NCBI GenBank assembly: GCA_003444795.1
Contig: DLWR01000169.1
Coordinates: forward strand, 1 to 6,377
Direction of reading: 5' to 3'
Source of the DNA: Cryomorphaceae bacterium
GTDB taxonomy: Bacteria; Bacteroidota; Bacteroidia; Flavobacteriales; Schleiferiaceae
Length of the DNA stretch: 6,377 nucleotides
How positions within the stretch are numbered: position 1 is the first letter of the stretch; each line of letters opens with the position of its first letter. The notes under the pieces were generated by a model, which saw nothing but the letters and a program-made list of their open reading frames with translations, made no database searches and was not told the DNA's origin. Made by a program: the position numbers and the translations under genes. Positions 1 to 5,397 of the stretch are shown here, piece after piece.

Positions 1-831
1 GTATTGCTTCGCCAACTCAATGGGTTCGTTGATGGAAACTTTGATGGGTACTTCTTGGAAATCAACCATTTCCGTTAGGGCCATATCCAAAAGGCAGCGC
101 TCCACGGGCGCTAGTCTCTCGTATTCCCATTGGTTGGCTTTGCTCTTAATTAGCTCCATCCAATCGGGGTGCTGGCGCACGCTTTTCAAAAAAAGCGACG
201 CTCCAAAAGCCTCATCGGAGGCATCCTTGAAGAGTTTGACCAGTAAAGACTGGCCACGCTTGGCATTTTGGATGGTCTGCACGGCCATCATCTGAGCCGC
301 ATCCAAATCGTCTGCCCAATGCATGCTGATTTCCTCGTAGTGGCTGTGAATGTTCTCATTGTTCGCCATGGCCTCGCGGTAGAAACGCTTGAGCCAAATG
401 ACTGCGTCTTGCTCTTCTAGCACGTCAAGTTGGTCCATCCATCCCGATTGCAGTTCGGCATTCCAAAACTCAAAAAAGGCCGTGCGCAAAAGATCTACCC
501 GATCGCCCCAAACAATTTTATGCTGCTCCCAGGCGGCCACTACCCCAGTGTCACTAACCAAGGCCTGCATGAAGGGCATATTCAACAGGGCTTCAATGCG
601 CGCCATTCGAGCCGCAATGGGAAACTGCTTGTTCTTCTCAATCTCGAGACGCTCCTCCAAAAAGCGGTGGAACTGCCAAAACATCCGTAGTTCAAAGAGG
701 TACAAAATGTAGATGGAGGAAATGCTCTCATTCAACGCCTTCAGGCTGCGACTACTGTCTTCAGATTCTCCTTGGTAAAAACCGAAGAGGGCTTGCATCA
801 CTTTAATTCGGATGTGGCGTCTGGTAAGCAT
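1..831 (-). CDS. nusB: Transcription antitermination factor NusB, long Bacteroidetes form (3' end outside window)
   Basis: NusB binds boxA RNA together with NusE (ribosomal protein S10) and promotes processive transcription, mainly of rRNA operons. The minus-strand frame is open from ATG at 829-831 to the window edge, giving 277 codons with no stop. The protein starts MLTRRHIRIKVMQALFGFYQ, matching the NusB N-terminal helix (E. coli equivalent RRxAR...AVQALY). The C-terminal NusB core is at about residues 236-277 (YERLAPVERCLLDMALTEM, then VPIKVSINEPIELAKQY), where family members continue with a short 'S.P.SG.FINGILD' tail that is cut off here. E. coli NusB is about 139 aa; the extra length in the middle (about residues 40-190, helical and charged) is typical of Bacteroidetes NusB, which run to about 300 aa. 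An estimated 30-40 residues are missing. It lies 57 bp downstream of the pseudouridine synthase. There is no clear Shine-Dalgarno, as is usual in this phylum. Family identity is confident. Confidence 0.93.
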   Translation of the reverse strand, partial: MLTRRHIRIKVMQALFGFYQGESEDSSRSLKALNESISSIYILYLFELRMFWQFHRFLEERLEIEKNKQFPIAARMARIEALLNMPFMQALVSDTGVVAAWEQHKIVWGDRVDLLRTAFFEFWNAELQSGWMDQLDVLEEQDAVIWLKRFYREAMANNENIHSHYEEISMHWADDLDAAQMMAVQTIQNAKRGQSLLVKLFKDASDEAFGASLFLKSVRQHPDWMELIKSKANQWEYERLAPVERCLLDMALTEMVDFQEVPIKVSINEPIELAKQY

Positions 832-848
832 AGAACGGGTTTGAGCGG

Positions 849-856
849 CAAAAATA
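849..856 (-). promoter_or_regulatory. Candidate Bacteroidetes -7 promoter box upstream of nusB
   Basis: Read on the minus strand this is TATTTTTG, an exact match to the Bacteroidetes sigma-A -7 consensus TAnnTTTG, ending 17 bp before the nusB ATG. No convincing -33 TTTG is seen at the usual spacing of about 19-20 bp; the nearest TTTG (890-893) is 33 bp upstream. The implied leader would be only about 10-12 nt. The motif is short and could be chance, so it is a weak call. If real, it would let nusB be transcribed separately from the upstream genes. Confidence 0.3.
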
Positions 857-879
857 GGGCGAGATGGTGGATATTCACT

Positions 880-898
880 GCCCTTCGCTCAAAAGGGC
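880..898 (-). other. Small inverted repeat spanning the stop codon of the pseudouridine synthase gene
   Basis: A perfect 6-bp stem (GCCCTT at 898-893 pairing with AAGGGC at 885-880, minus strand) encloses a 7-nt loop containing the TGA stop at 889-891. No T-run follows on the minus strand, so it lacks the tract of an intrinsic terminator. It could be a weak processing or attenuation structure, or chance. Confidence 0.25.
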
Positions 899-1497
899 GC
901 CGGCACCTCAAAGGCATGTAGTTCCCCGGTTTTTGGATGTTGGAATGCCAAATGGCCTGAATGCAAGGCAATGCCGGGGGCATCCCAGGCCTGCCCACCA
1001 TAAAATGTATCTCCCAAAATGGGAAATCCGCGGTGACTGGCTTGGATGCGAATTTGATGGTAGCGACCGGTCTGGGGCTCCACTGCTGCCCGAAAAGCGT
1101 CCAACCGGTGGCCCGATAGCGCTGCGCGTTTGCCCGCAGGGGCTTCTACAACGACGGACCGAAAATGTTCAGGCTGCTTTTCTAGCTGGTCCACCCAATT
1201 CCAGGGATCTGCAGGCAACTCTACAGTCGTTTTGAAGGTGTACCGCTTCTTCACGGTGCGCTCTTCAAACTGACGCATGAGTCCCGTGCACGCAAATTTG
1301 TTTTTAGCCAAGACCAATAAGCCGCTGGTTGGACGATCCAAGCGATGCACGACCCATAGGTTGCATTGAAGTTCCTCTTCGAGAAGTTCTTGGACATTCG
1401 GGTGACCCAGTCGATCCGGCTCCACCATGAGCCCAGCCCGCTTGGCCACCACCACCACGTGGCGATCTAGATGGAGGATTTCGGGGCCTTCTTCCAT
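889..1497 (-). CDS. RluA-family RNA pseudouridine synthase, short single-domain form
   Basis: The protein isomerises specific uridines in rRNA or tRNA to pseudouridine in the cytoplasm; the target cannot be read from the sequence. It is 202 aa. The catalytic motif HRLDRPTSGLLVLAKN is at residues 51-66, with the catalytic aspartate at D54. The family C-terminal block GRYHQIRIQASHRGFPILGD is at 144-163, followed by FYGG and IALHSGHLAFQHP (176-188). There is no N-terminal S4 RNA-binding domain. ATG at 1495-1497 was chosen because it leads directly into the conserved opening strand (ILHLDRHVVVVAKRAGLMVEPD); the frame stays open further upstream, but that part is only the antisense-free shadow of the cyclase gene. 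The chosen start overlaps the 3' end of the cyclase gene by 31 bp in a different frame, suggesting translational coupling. The AKRAG segment differs slightly from the usual NKPAG. Family confident, specific member (RluA, RluC, RluD, TruC) undecided. Confidence 0.9.
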   Translation of the reverse strand: MEEGPEILHLDRHVVVVAKRAGLMVEPDRLGHPNVQELLEEELQCNLWVVHRLDRPTSGLLVLAKNKFACTGLMRQFEERTVKKRYTFKTTVELPADPWNWVDQLEKQPEHFRSVVVEAPAGKRAALSGHRLDAFRAAVEPQTGRYHQIRIQASHRGFPILGDTFYGGQAWDAPGIALHSGHLAFQHPKTGELHAFEVPAPF

Positions 1498-2159
1498 TGC
1501 ATTACTGCGGTATATAGGAGCATCATGAGCATGCCGTAAAATGCGTCTTCTACAGGTATGGTCCCCATTCGGATACCCATGTTTTCTGCAACATTGTACC
1601 AAACGATGGGAGCCTCCAACATGGAGCCTGTCAACAGCCCGTTTACCGCGAAAAAGGGTACGAGGGCCAATCCCCAGGATCGGTAAAATGCCGCTAACCA
1701 CCATGGTTTCCAAACAAAGGCCAGGCCCAAGGCTGCGCCCAGCAATAAAAAGGTCCAAAAAGTATAGGCTTGGCTCGGGTGCTTCATCGCCCAGGCTATG
1801 CAGGCCAGAGCGGCAAAGAGGGTGACCCCAAAAACCCAGGATTTTGTCCCTGACCATGGAAAAAAGAGCTGTAACACCTCATAAATAAAATAACAGGCCC
1901 AGGGCACGACCACAAAAAACAAAACCTCTTCCAAGGGCAAACCGAAGAAATCCCAAGGGATTAGGTAGCGCTCTGTAAAGCCCCATACCCCCTGCTGGGT
2001 AAATAGAATGTCCCACGGCAGAAACAAAGCAAAAACAGCCAGCGTAGCCGCAAGCAGTCGTTTCCATTTTCCGATGTAAAAAATACGAGGCTCAAAGGCT
2101 CTTGTCAACGGCCCTAGGAAGACCAACACATCGATGAGCAAGTAGAGCCTGGACTCCAT
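1467..2159 (-). CDS. crtY: Lycopene cyclase, integral-membrane CrtYc/CrtYd-fusion type
   Basis: This enzyme closes the ends of lycopene to give beta-carotene in the inner membrane. The 230-aa protein is strongly hydrophobic with about six to seven membrane segments. It has the two-repeat layout of the fused CrtYcd family: the first half carries IPWDFFGLPLEEVLFF (PLEE at about residues 75-78), the second carries GTIPVEDAFYG (PVED at about 202-205). These acidic motifs mark the heterodimer-type cyclases of Gram-positive bacteria, archaea and Bacteroidetes, unlike the flavoprotein CrtY of Proteobacteria. The length matches the fused form. The gene begins on the last base of crtZ (TGATG on the minus strand), indicating coupling; an in-frame GTG at 2160-2162 is an alternative start that adds one residue. 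It ends TAG and overlaps the pseudouridine synthase. The symbol crtY is used loosely; crtYcd is more exact. Product confident. Confidence 0.9.
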   Translation of the reverse strand: MESRLYLLIDVLVFLGPLTRAFEPRIFYIGKWKRLLAATLAVFALFLPWDILFTQQGVWGFTERYLIPWDFFGLPLEEVLFFVVVPWACYFIYEVLQLFFPWSGTKSWVFGVTLFAALACIAWAMKHPSQAYTFWTFLLLGAALGLAFVWKPWWLAAFYRSWGLALVPFFAVNGLLTGSMLEAPIVWYNVAENMGIRMGTIPVEDAFYGMLMMLLYTAVMQWKKAPKSSI

Positions 2160-2623
2160 CACCCTTTTTTCTTGCGCTGTTCAGCAATCCATGCCAAGGG
2201 CACCCAAAGTAAACCAAAGTGATCTGCTCCTTCTTTCGTGAGGGTTTTGTGGTGCATTTTATGCTTCAATCGCACCGCTTCCCAATAGGGGGATGTGGTA
2301 TTGCGCATGAAGCGAAAGCGTTGATGAATAAACAACTCGTGAACTAAGAAATAGGTTAGCCCATAGGCGGCAATTCCAAAGCCAAATGAAACTACCGGCC
2401 AAACCTGGTAAATCATTCCCAGCATAATGCACAGCCAACTCGGTACGGCGAAAATTAAAAAGAAGTAGTCGTTTTTCTCAAAAAATCCAGGCTCTTTGGT
2501 GTGATGATCTGCATGTAAAAACCAGAGGGGTCCGTGCATGAGGTATTTGTGTGCCGCCCATGCCGCCCCTTCCATGCATACATAGGCGAGGAGTCCAAAA
2601 GCTAAATTGATCATTGCATCCAT
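2159..2623 (-). CDS. crtZ: Beta-carotene 3-hydroxylase (fatty-acid hydroxylase superfamily, di-iron membrane enzyme)
   Basis: CrtZ hydroxylates both rings of beta-carotene, giving cryptoxanthin and then zeaxanthin, at the membrane. The 154-aa product has the full set of histidine clusters that bind the di-iron centre: HKYLMH (25-30), HADHH (37-41), HELFIH (95-100) and HKMHH (121-125), that is HX4H, HX2HH, HX4H, HX2HH. Hydrophobic segments lie at about 5-24, 53-72 and 75-94. Length and motif spacing fit bacterial CrtZ. ATG at 2621-2623 was chosen; a second ATG three codons on (MINLAFG) is possible. It sits 18 bp after pepD and its TGA shares a base with the cyclase ATG, so substrate-making and substrate-using steps are encoded together, in reverse order. 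crtB and crtI, needed to make lycopene, are not visible. No sign of truncation or decay. Confidence 0.95.
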   Translation of the reverse strand: MDAMINLAFGLLAYVCMEGAAWAAHKYLMHGPLWFLHADHHTKEPGFFEKNDYFFLIFAVPSWLCIMLGMIYQVWPVVSFGFGIAAYGLTYFLVHELFIHQRFRFMRNTTSPYWEAVRLKHKMHHKTLTKEGADHFGLLWVPLAWIAEQRKKKG

Positions 2624-2641
2624 AACACCCTACGCTTTCGC

Positions 2642-4111
2642 TTAGTTCATTTGCCCAAAGCGCTTGAGAATTTCCACATAGTAGGCCCATGACTTCTGCA
2701 CACTCACGATCTCAACGCGCTCATCGGGACTGTGGGCACCGCGAATGTTGGGGCCGAATGAAATCATTTCCATGCCTGGACATTTTTCGCCAATAATACC
2801 GCACTCAAGACCCGCATGGCAGGCATTCACATGGGGTTCTTCGGCAAATAAGTCCACATAGGTTTGGCGCATTAACTGCGCCAGCGCACCTCCTGGAGCG
2901 GGTTCCCAACCTGGATAGGACCCCGCAAACGTGGTCTCCAGCCCCGCTAGGCCCAGAACTCCCGCAATGCGTTGAGCCGCATCCATTTTTTCGGATTCAG
3001 AACTGCTTCGCGTCAAGCAAAGCACTTGAGCACCCTCTTCCGAAATTTGAACCTTGGCCACGTTGTTGGAGGTTTGCACCAATCCAGCAACCTCGGGGTT
3101 CATACGAAGAATTCCAGCGGGACAACCGGAAATTGCCGCCAGCAAGGCCGCTTGCACATCCGCTTGGAGCACATGTACCGTCGTTGGACCGGTTGCCACA
3201 CAGGTAATTTCCACCTGTGGATCCGTTGCCGAGTATTCCTTCTTCAGTGCAGCTGCCATGGCCGCAAAGGCCGACTCAAGAACGGATGCGTGCGATGCAT
3301 CCATCACTACTGTGGCCTGACACTCTCGAGGAATAGCATTGCGCAAATTCCCTCCTGCCATGGAATGGAGCAAAATACAGGCTTCCCGTTCAAGATCCCG
3401 CAGCAATCGAGCCATGATTAAGTTGGCATTGCCACGGCCCAAGTGAATGTCCATACCTGAGTGCCCCCCGGTCAGTCCCTTCACCTGAAGGCGATACCCC
3501 ATAGGTGCTCCAACGGGCGCGGGACGGTAGGAGAGCGTTGAAGTCGCTGTCACGTCGATACCTCCAGCACAGCCAATGGTGAGCTCTTGATCGTCCTCCG
3601 TGTCAATATTCAAAAGGTACTTGCCCGTAATCCAGCCTTCTTGGAGCCCAAGAGCGCCCGTCATCCCCGTTTCTTCATCGCTCGTAAACAAGACTTCAAT
3701 GGGAGGATGGACCATCGTTTCACTCCGCAACACCGCGATAGCCATAGCGACGCCAATTCCGTTGTCAGCACCCAACGTGGTGCCTTTGGCCTTCACCCAA
3801 CCATCTTCCACATACATCTCAATACCCTGGGTATCAAAGTCGTGTTCGGTGCCGTCGTTTTTCTGGCATACCATATCCAAATGCGCTTGAATCACCACCG
3901 TGGGTGCATGCTCCATCCCAGGACTTGCCGGTTTAGTGATACGCACATTGCCAACCGAATCTTTCGCCGTGGGCAAACCCAAACGCTCCCCTACTGCCAC
4001 CGCAAAGGCTTGCACTTGATCTTCGCGTTTAGACGGACGCGGAACGGCGTTTAACTCTTCAAAGGCTTTCCACAGTTCGCGCGGCTCAAGGTGGGCTAAG
4101 GGCGTTGACAT
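2642..4111 (-). CDS. pepD: Aminoacyl-histidine dipeptidase (peptidase family M20C, PepD type)
   Basis: This is a cytoplasmic zinc peptidase that cleaves dipeptides such as Xaa-His, releasing amino acids. The predicted product is 489 aa, close to the usual 480-490. All M20 metal and catalytic residues are visible: H77 and D79 in AHLDMVCQKN, D116 in GADNGIG, E146/E147 in TSDEETGMTGA, D170 in LLNIDTED, and H460 in RGAHSPDE. The dimerisation-domain motif GLTGGHSGMDI is at about 212-222. These positions nearly match the numbering known for Vibrio PepD. ATG at 4109-4111 was preferred because the protein then begins MSTPLAHLEP, directly before the conserved Leu-Trp helix; a TTG at 4124-4126 would add five residues and overlap the previous stop. 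It follows the split binding-protein gene by 11 bp and precedes crtZ by 18 bp. No functional link to the carotenoid genes is evident. Identity confident. Confidence 0.95.
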   Translation of the reverse strand: MSTPLAHLEPRELWKAFEELNAVPRPSKREDQVQAFAVAVGERLGLPTAKDSVGNVRITKPASPGMEHAPTVVIQAHLDMVCQKNDGTEHDFDTQGIEMYVEDGWVKAKGTTLGADNGIGVAMAIAVLRSETMVHPPIEVLFTSDEETGMTGALGLQEGWITGKYLLNIDTEDDQELTIGCAGGIDVTATSTLSYRPAPVGAPMGYRLQVKGLTGGHSGMDIHLGRGNANLIMARLLRDLEREACILLHSMAGGNLRNAIPRECQATVVMDASHASVLESAFAAMAAALKKEYSATDPQVEITCVATGPTTVHVLQADVQAALLAAISGCPAGILRMNPEVAGLVQTSNNVAKVQISEEGAQVLCLTRSSSESEKMDAAQRIAGVLGLAGLETTFAGSYPGWEPAPGGALAQLMRQTYVDLFAEEPHVNACHAGLECGIIGEKCPGMEMISFGPNIRGAHSPDERVEIVSVQKSWAYYVEILKRFGQMN

Positions 4112-4122
4112 GTATGAGTGAA

Positions 4123-4548
4123 TCAAAGGTTTACTATTTCAGGCTTATCCTTCGGGATTTCCAAAATGGCTTCATCCTCTAGTGCCTCTGGGAGTTCAAT
4201 TTCTTGCGCATAATCCACCGATGGGGTCCACTGGGCTTGTACCCCGTTTTTCCGATCGTAGCGGTAAATCAAAGCGGATTGATTGTAATAACCCCCTCCT
4301 GGCACGTGTTTCCAGAGATACATACGGCGTGGGCCTTCAAAGGCACTCGGCGTCACAGCATCCATGTAGGCGGCAAACCATGCCATGTCTAAGCCGAGCC
4401 ATTCCCAGCGTCCTGGAGTCGTTTGGGCCGCATCAAACAACAGGGCATCCAATCGGCGAAACTGAATGTAGTCCAAGCGCTCCACCTGGGACCAAACAAG
4501 TGGCTGACGCATGAGCAGTTGAGCATCTAGCGCACTGCTAGACAGCAC
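4123..4548 (-). CDS. C-terminal half of a PBP1-fold protein, separated from its N-terminal half by an in-frame stop
   Basis: Read alone this is a 141-codon frame with a GTG start (4546-4548) and no signal peptide. The sequence is not a stand-alone protein I recognise. Its LGLDMAWFAAYMDAV (51-65) followed by VPGGGYYNQSALIYRYD (82-98) corresponds, from memory, to the 'YDAA.YFL..L' helix and the 'PGGGYEN..IYQY' strand near the C-terminus of secreted PBP1-like proteins of Bacteroidetes. The tail (about 112-139) is rich in Asp and Glu and probably disordered. It lies in exactly the same frame as the preceding signal-peptide-bearing gene: only TAA plus six sense codons (FWTLGN) separate them. If translated separately from GTG it would lack an export signal and half a fold, so it is best viewed as the remainder of one gene. 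The assignment as a separate gene is doubtful; the open frame is certain. Confidence 0.6.
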   Translation of the reverse strand: MLSSSALDAQLLMRQPLVWSQVERLDYIQFRRLDALLFDAAQTTPGRWEWLGLDMAWFAAYMDAVTPSAFEGPRRMYLWKHVPGGGYYNQSALIYRYDRKNGVQAQWTPSVDYAQEIELPEALEDEAILEIPKDKPEIVNL

Positions 4549-4566
4549 GTTGCCTAAGGTCCAGAA

Positions 4567-5397
4567 TTATGTTTTAGCCGCTTCAAAGCCACGGAGCTGG
4601 TTTAGGATTCGAGCGGTCACCAAGACTTTATCGCTGAGCGAAATGATGCGCGTAAAGACCCCCGCAGAAGCCGAGGCATCTAGGGTAGCAGAACCTTGGT
4701 AATTTTTCTGGATGATGTCTGTTTTGTTGCCTCCAGCCGCTTCATAGGCTTCTAGAAAGGCGGCATCATTCGCACTGCCGTCCATGAGCAATACGGTGCG
4801 GCTCTTCGGGGCCATTTTCTGTGCAGCAGCGGCACGCTCTGCGAGGCGGTTGATTTCTGCGGTTCGGTGCGAAGCCGCTGCAATGAGGTACGGCTTTCCA
4901 GTCACATCCACCTTTCGAGACACAGGATTGATGACAGGGATACCGGAGGACAAGGCGGCTAATGTTTCACTCGCATCGCCGCGGAATGGACCAATAATCT
5001 TGCACTCTCCTGCTTGGCAAAGGGCCTGTCGATTCAAAAAAGCCATGAAAGCTTCCGGACTGTAACTCGTCAAAAAGCCATTGGCCTCCATTCTGTAGCT
5101 ATTGGTGGCCTCCACGTGCTCGGCCAGAACCAGCTGAATATCAAACCCTGAACGGTTAAGAGAATCTACTCCGGCACGAAGGCCTGTGTAGAATTGAACG
5201 GCCATCCGGTTCTTCAACGTGTAATTCGGCGCGTCGAAGGTCATGCCATCGGTTGAATCCACATCCGCCTCAAATGGCAAAGCAACGATCCACGTCTGAC
5301 GCGGTATAGTTAGCGCAGTATCCGCCAAAATCACCTGCGCCTGGACCGCCGAAGTGACGGCCAGCAGCGCTGTGAAAAAGAGGTTTTTTATTCCCAT
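4567..5397 (-). CDS. Secreted PBP1-fold (ABC-type periplasmic-binding-like) protein, N-terminal part ending at a premature TAA
   Basis: The 276-aa product begins with a typical Sec signal peptide ([20 protein letters not shown], likely cut after A20), so it acts in the periplasm. The mature part resembles the type I periplasmic-binding fold: a helix [20 protein letters not shown] (65-84), then [16 protein letters not shown] (134-149) and IPVINPVS (153-160), the hallmark 'IGP....IPVI.P.S' strand-turn pattern, and [15 protein letters not shown] (256-270). Two close cysteines, C127 and C132, may form a disulfide. In many Bacteroidetes a PBP1-like protein with LysM repeats follows guaA; no LysM is present here. 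The start ATG lies inside the guaA stop region (10-bp overlap). The product stops about 140 residues short of the family fold, and the missing part continues in the same frame after the TAA. Ligand and function are unknown. Signal and fold moderately confident. Confidence 0.8.
   Translation of the reverse strand: MGIKNLFFTALLAVTSAVQAQVILADTALTIPRQTWIVALPFEADVDSTDGMTFDAPNYTLKNRMAVQFYTGLRAGVDSLNRSGFDIQLVLAEHVEATNSYRMEANGFLTSYSPEAFMAFLNRQALCQAGECKIIGPFRGDASETLAALSSGIPVINPVSRKVDVTGKPYLIAAASHRTAEINRLAERAAAAQKMAPKSRTVLLMDGSANDAAFLEAYEAAGGNKTDIIQKNYQGSATLDASASAGVFTRIISLSDKVLVTARILNQLRGFEAAKT

Larger units (their letters stand above)
4123..5397 (-). pseudogene. Whole PBP1-like gene, 425 codons, interrupted by one in-frame TAA at 4567-4569
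   Basis: This entry joins the two halves described separately. The distance from ATG (5397) to the final TGA (4123) is 1275 bases, an exact multiple of three, and the only break is TAA, read GCT AAA ACA TAA TTC TGG on the minus strand. Without it the product would be a 424-residue secreted protein with both lobes of a binding-protein fold. No frameshift or other stop occurs in either half, so any inactivation would be recent, or the base is a sequencing or assembly error. Readthrough is a less likely option: TAA followed by T is usually an efficient stop, and TAA also ends guaA and pepD here, arguing against codon reassignment. Confidence 0.6.

Noticed and set aside
20..712. Plus-strand frames at the left edge (20-295, 389-712, 430-690)
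   Set aside because: The minus strand here is continuously open and encodes NusB; these are complementary shadows.
864..1235. Plus-strand open frame of 123 codons opposite the pseudouridine synthase
   Set aside because: It is fully antisense to a gene with clear catalytic motifs, has no recognisable domain and a Pro/Arg-rich composition typical of shadow frames.
1498..1857. Upstream extension of the pseudouridine synthase frame to a start at 1857
   Set aside because: The extension translates to Cys/Arg/Gly-rich sequence in another frame of the lycopene cyclase gene, and RluA-family homology begins just after the ATG at 1497.
2624..2647. Small GAAA-loop hairpin at the pepD stop (CTAAGC GAAA GCGTAG on the minus strand)
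   Set aside because: The stem is short with one A-G mismatch and no T-run follows; chance is likely and it cannot be called a terminator.
3587..4054. Plus-strand open frame of 155 codons (with a second one nested in another frame) opposite pepD
   Set aside because: It is antisense to the conserved M20C catalytic region; the His- and Arg-rich translation shows no family features.
4112..4126. TTG start of pepD at 4126
   Set aside because: It adds only MIHSY, uses a rarer start codon and overlaps the previous stop; the ATG at 4111 directly precedes the usual PepD N-terminus.
4567..4569. TAA as a reassigned or recoded sense codon
   Set aside because: TAA also ends guaA and pepD at their expected C-termini in this window, and no recoding element is evident; TAA followed by T is a strong stop context.
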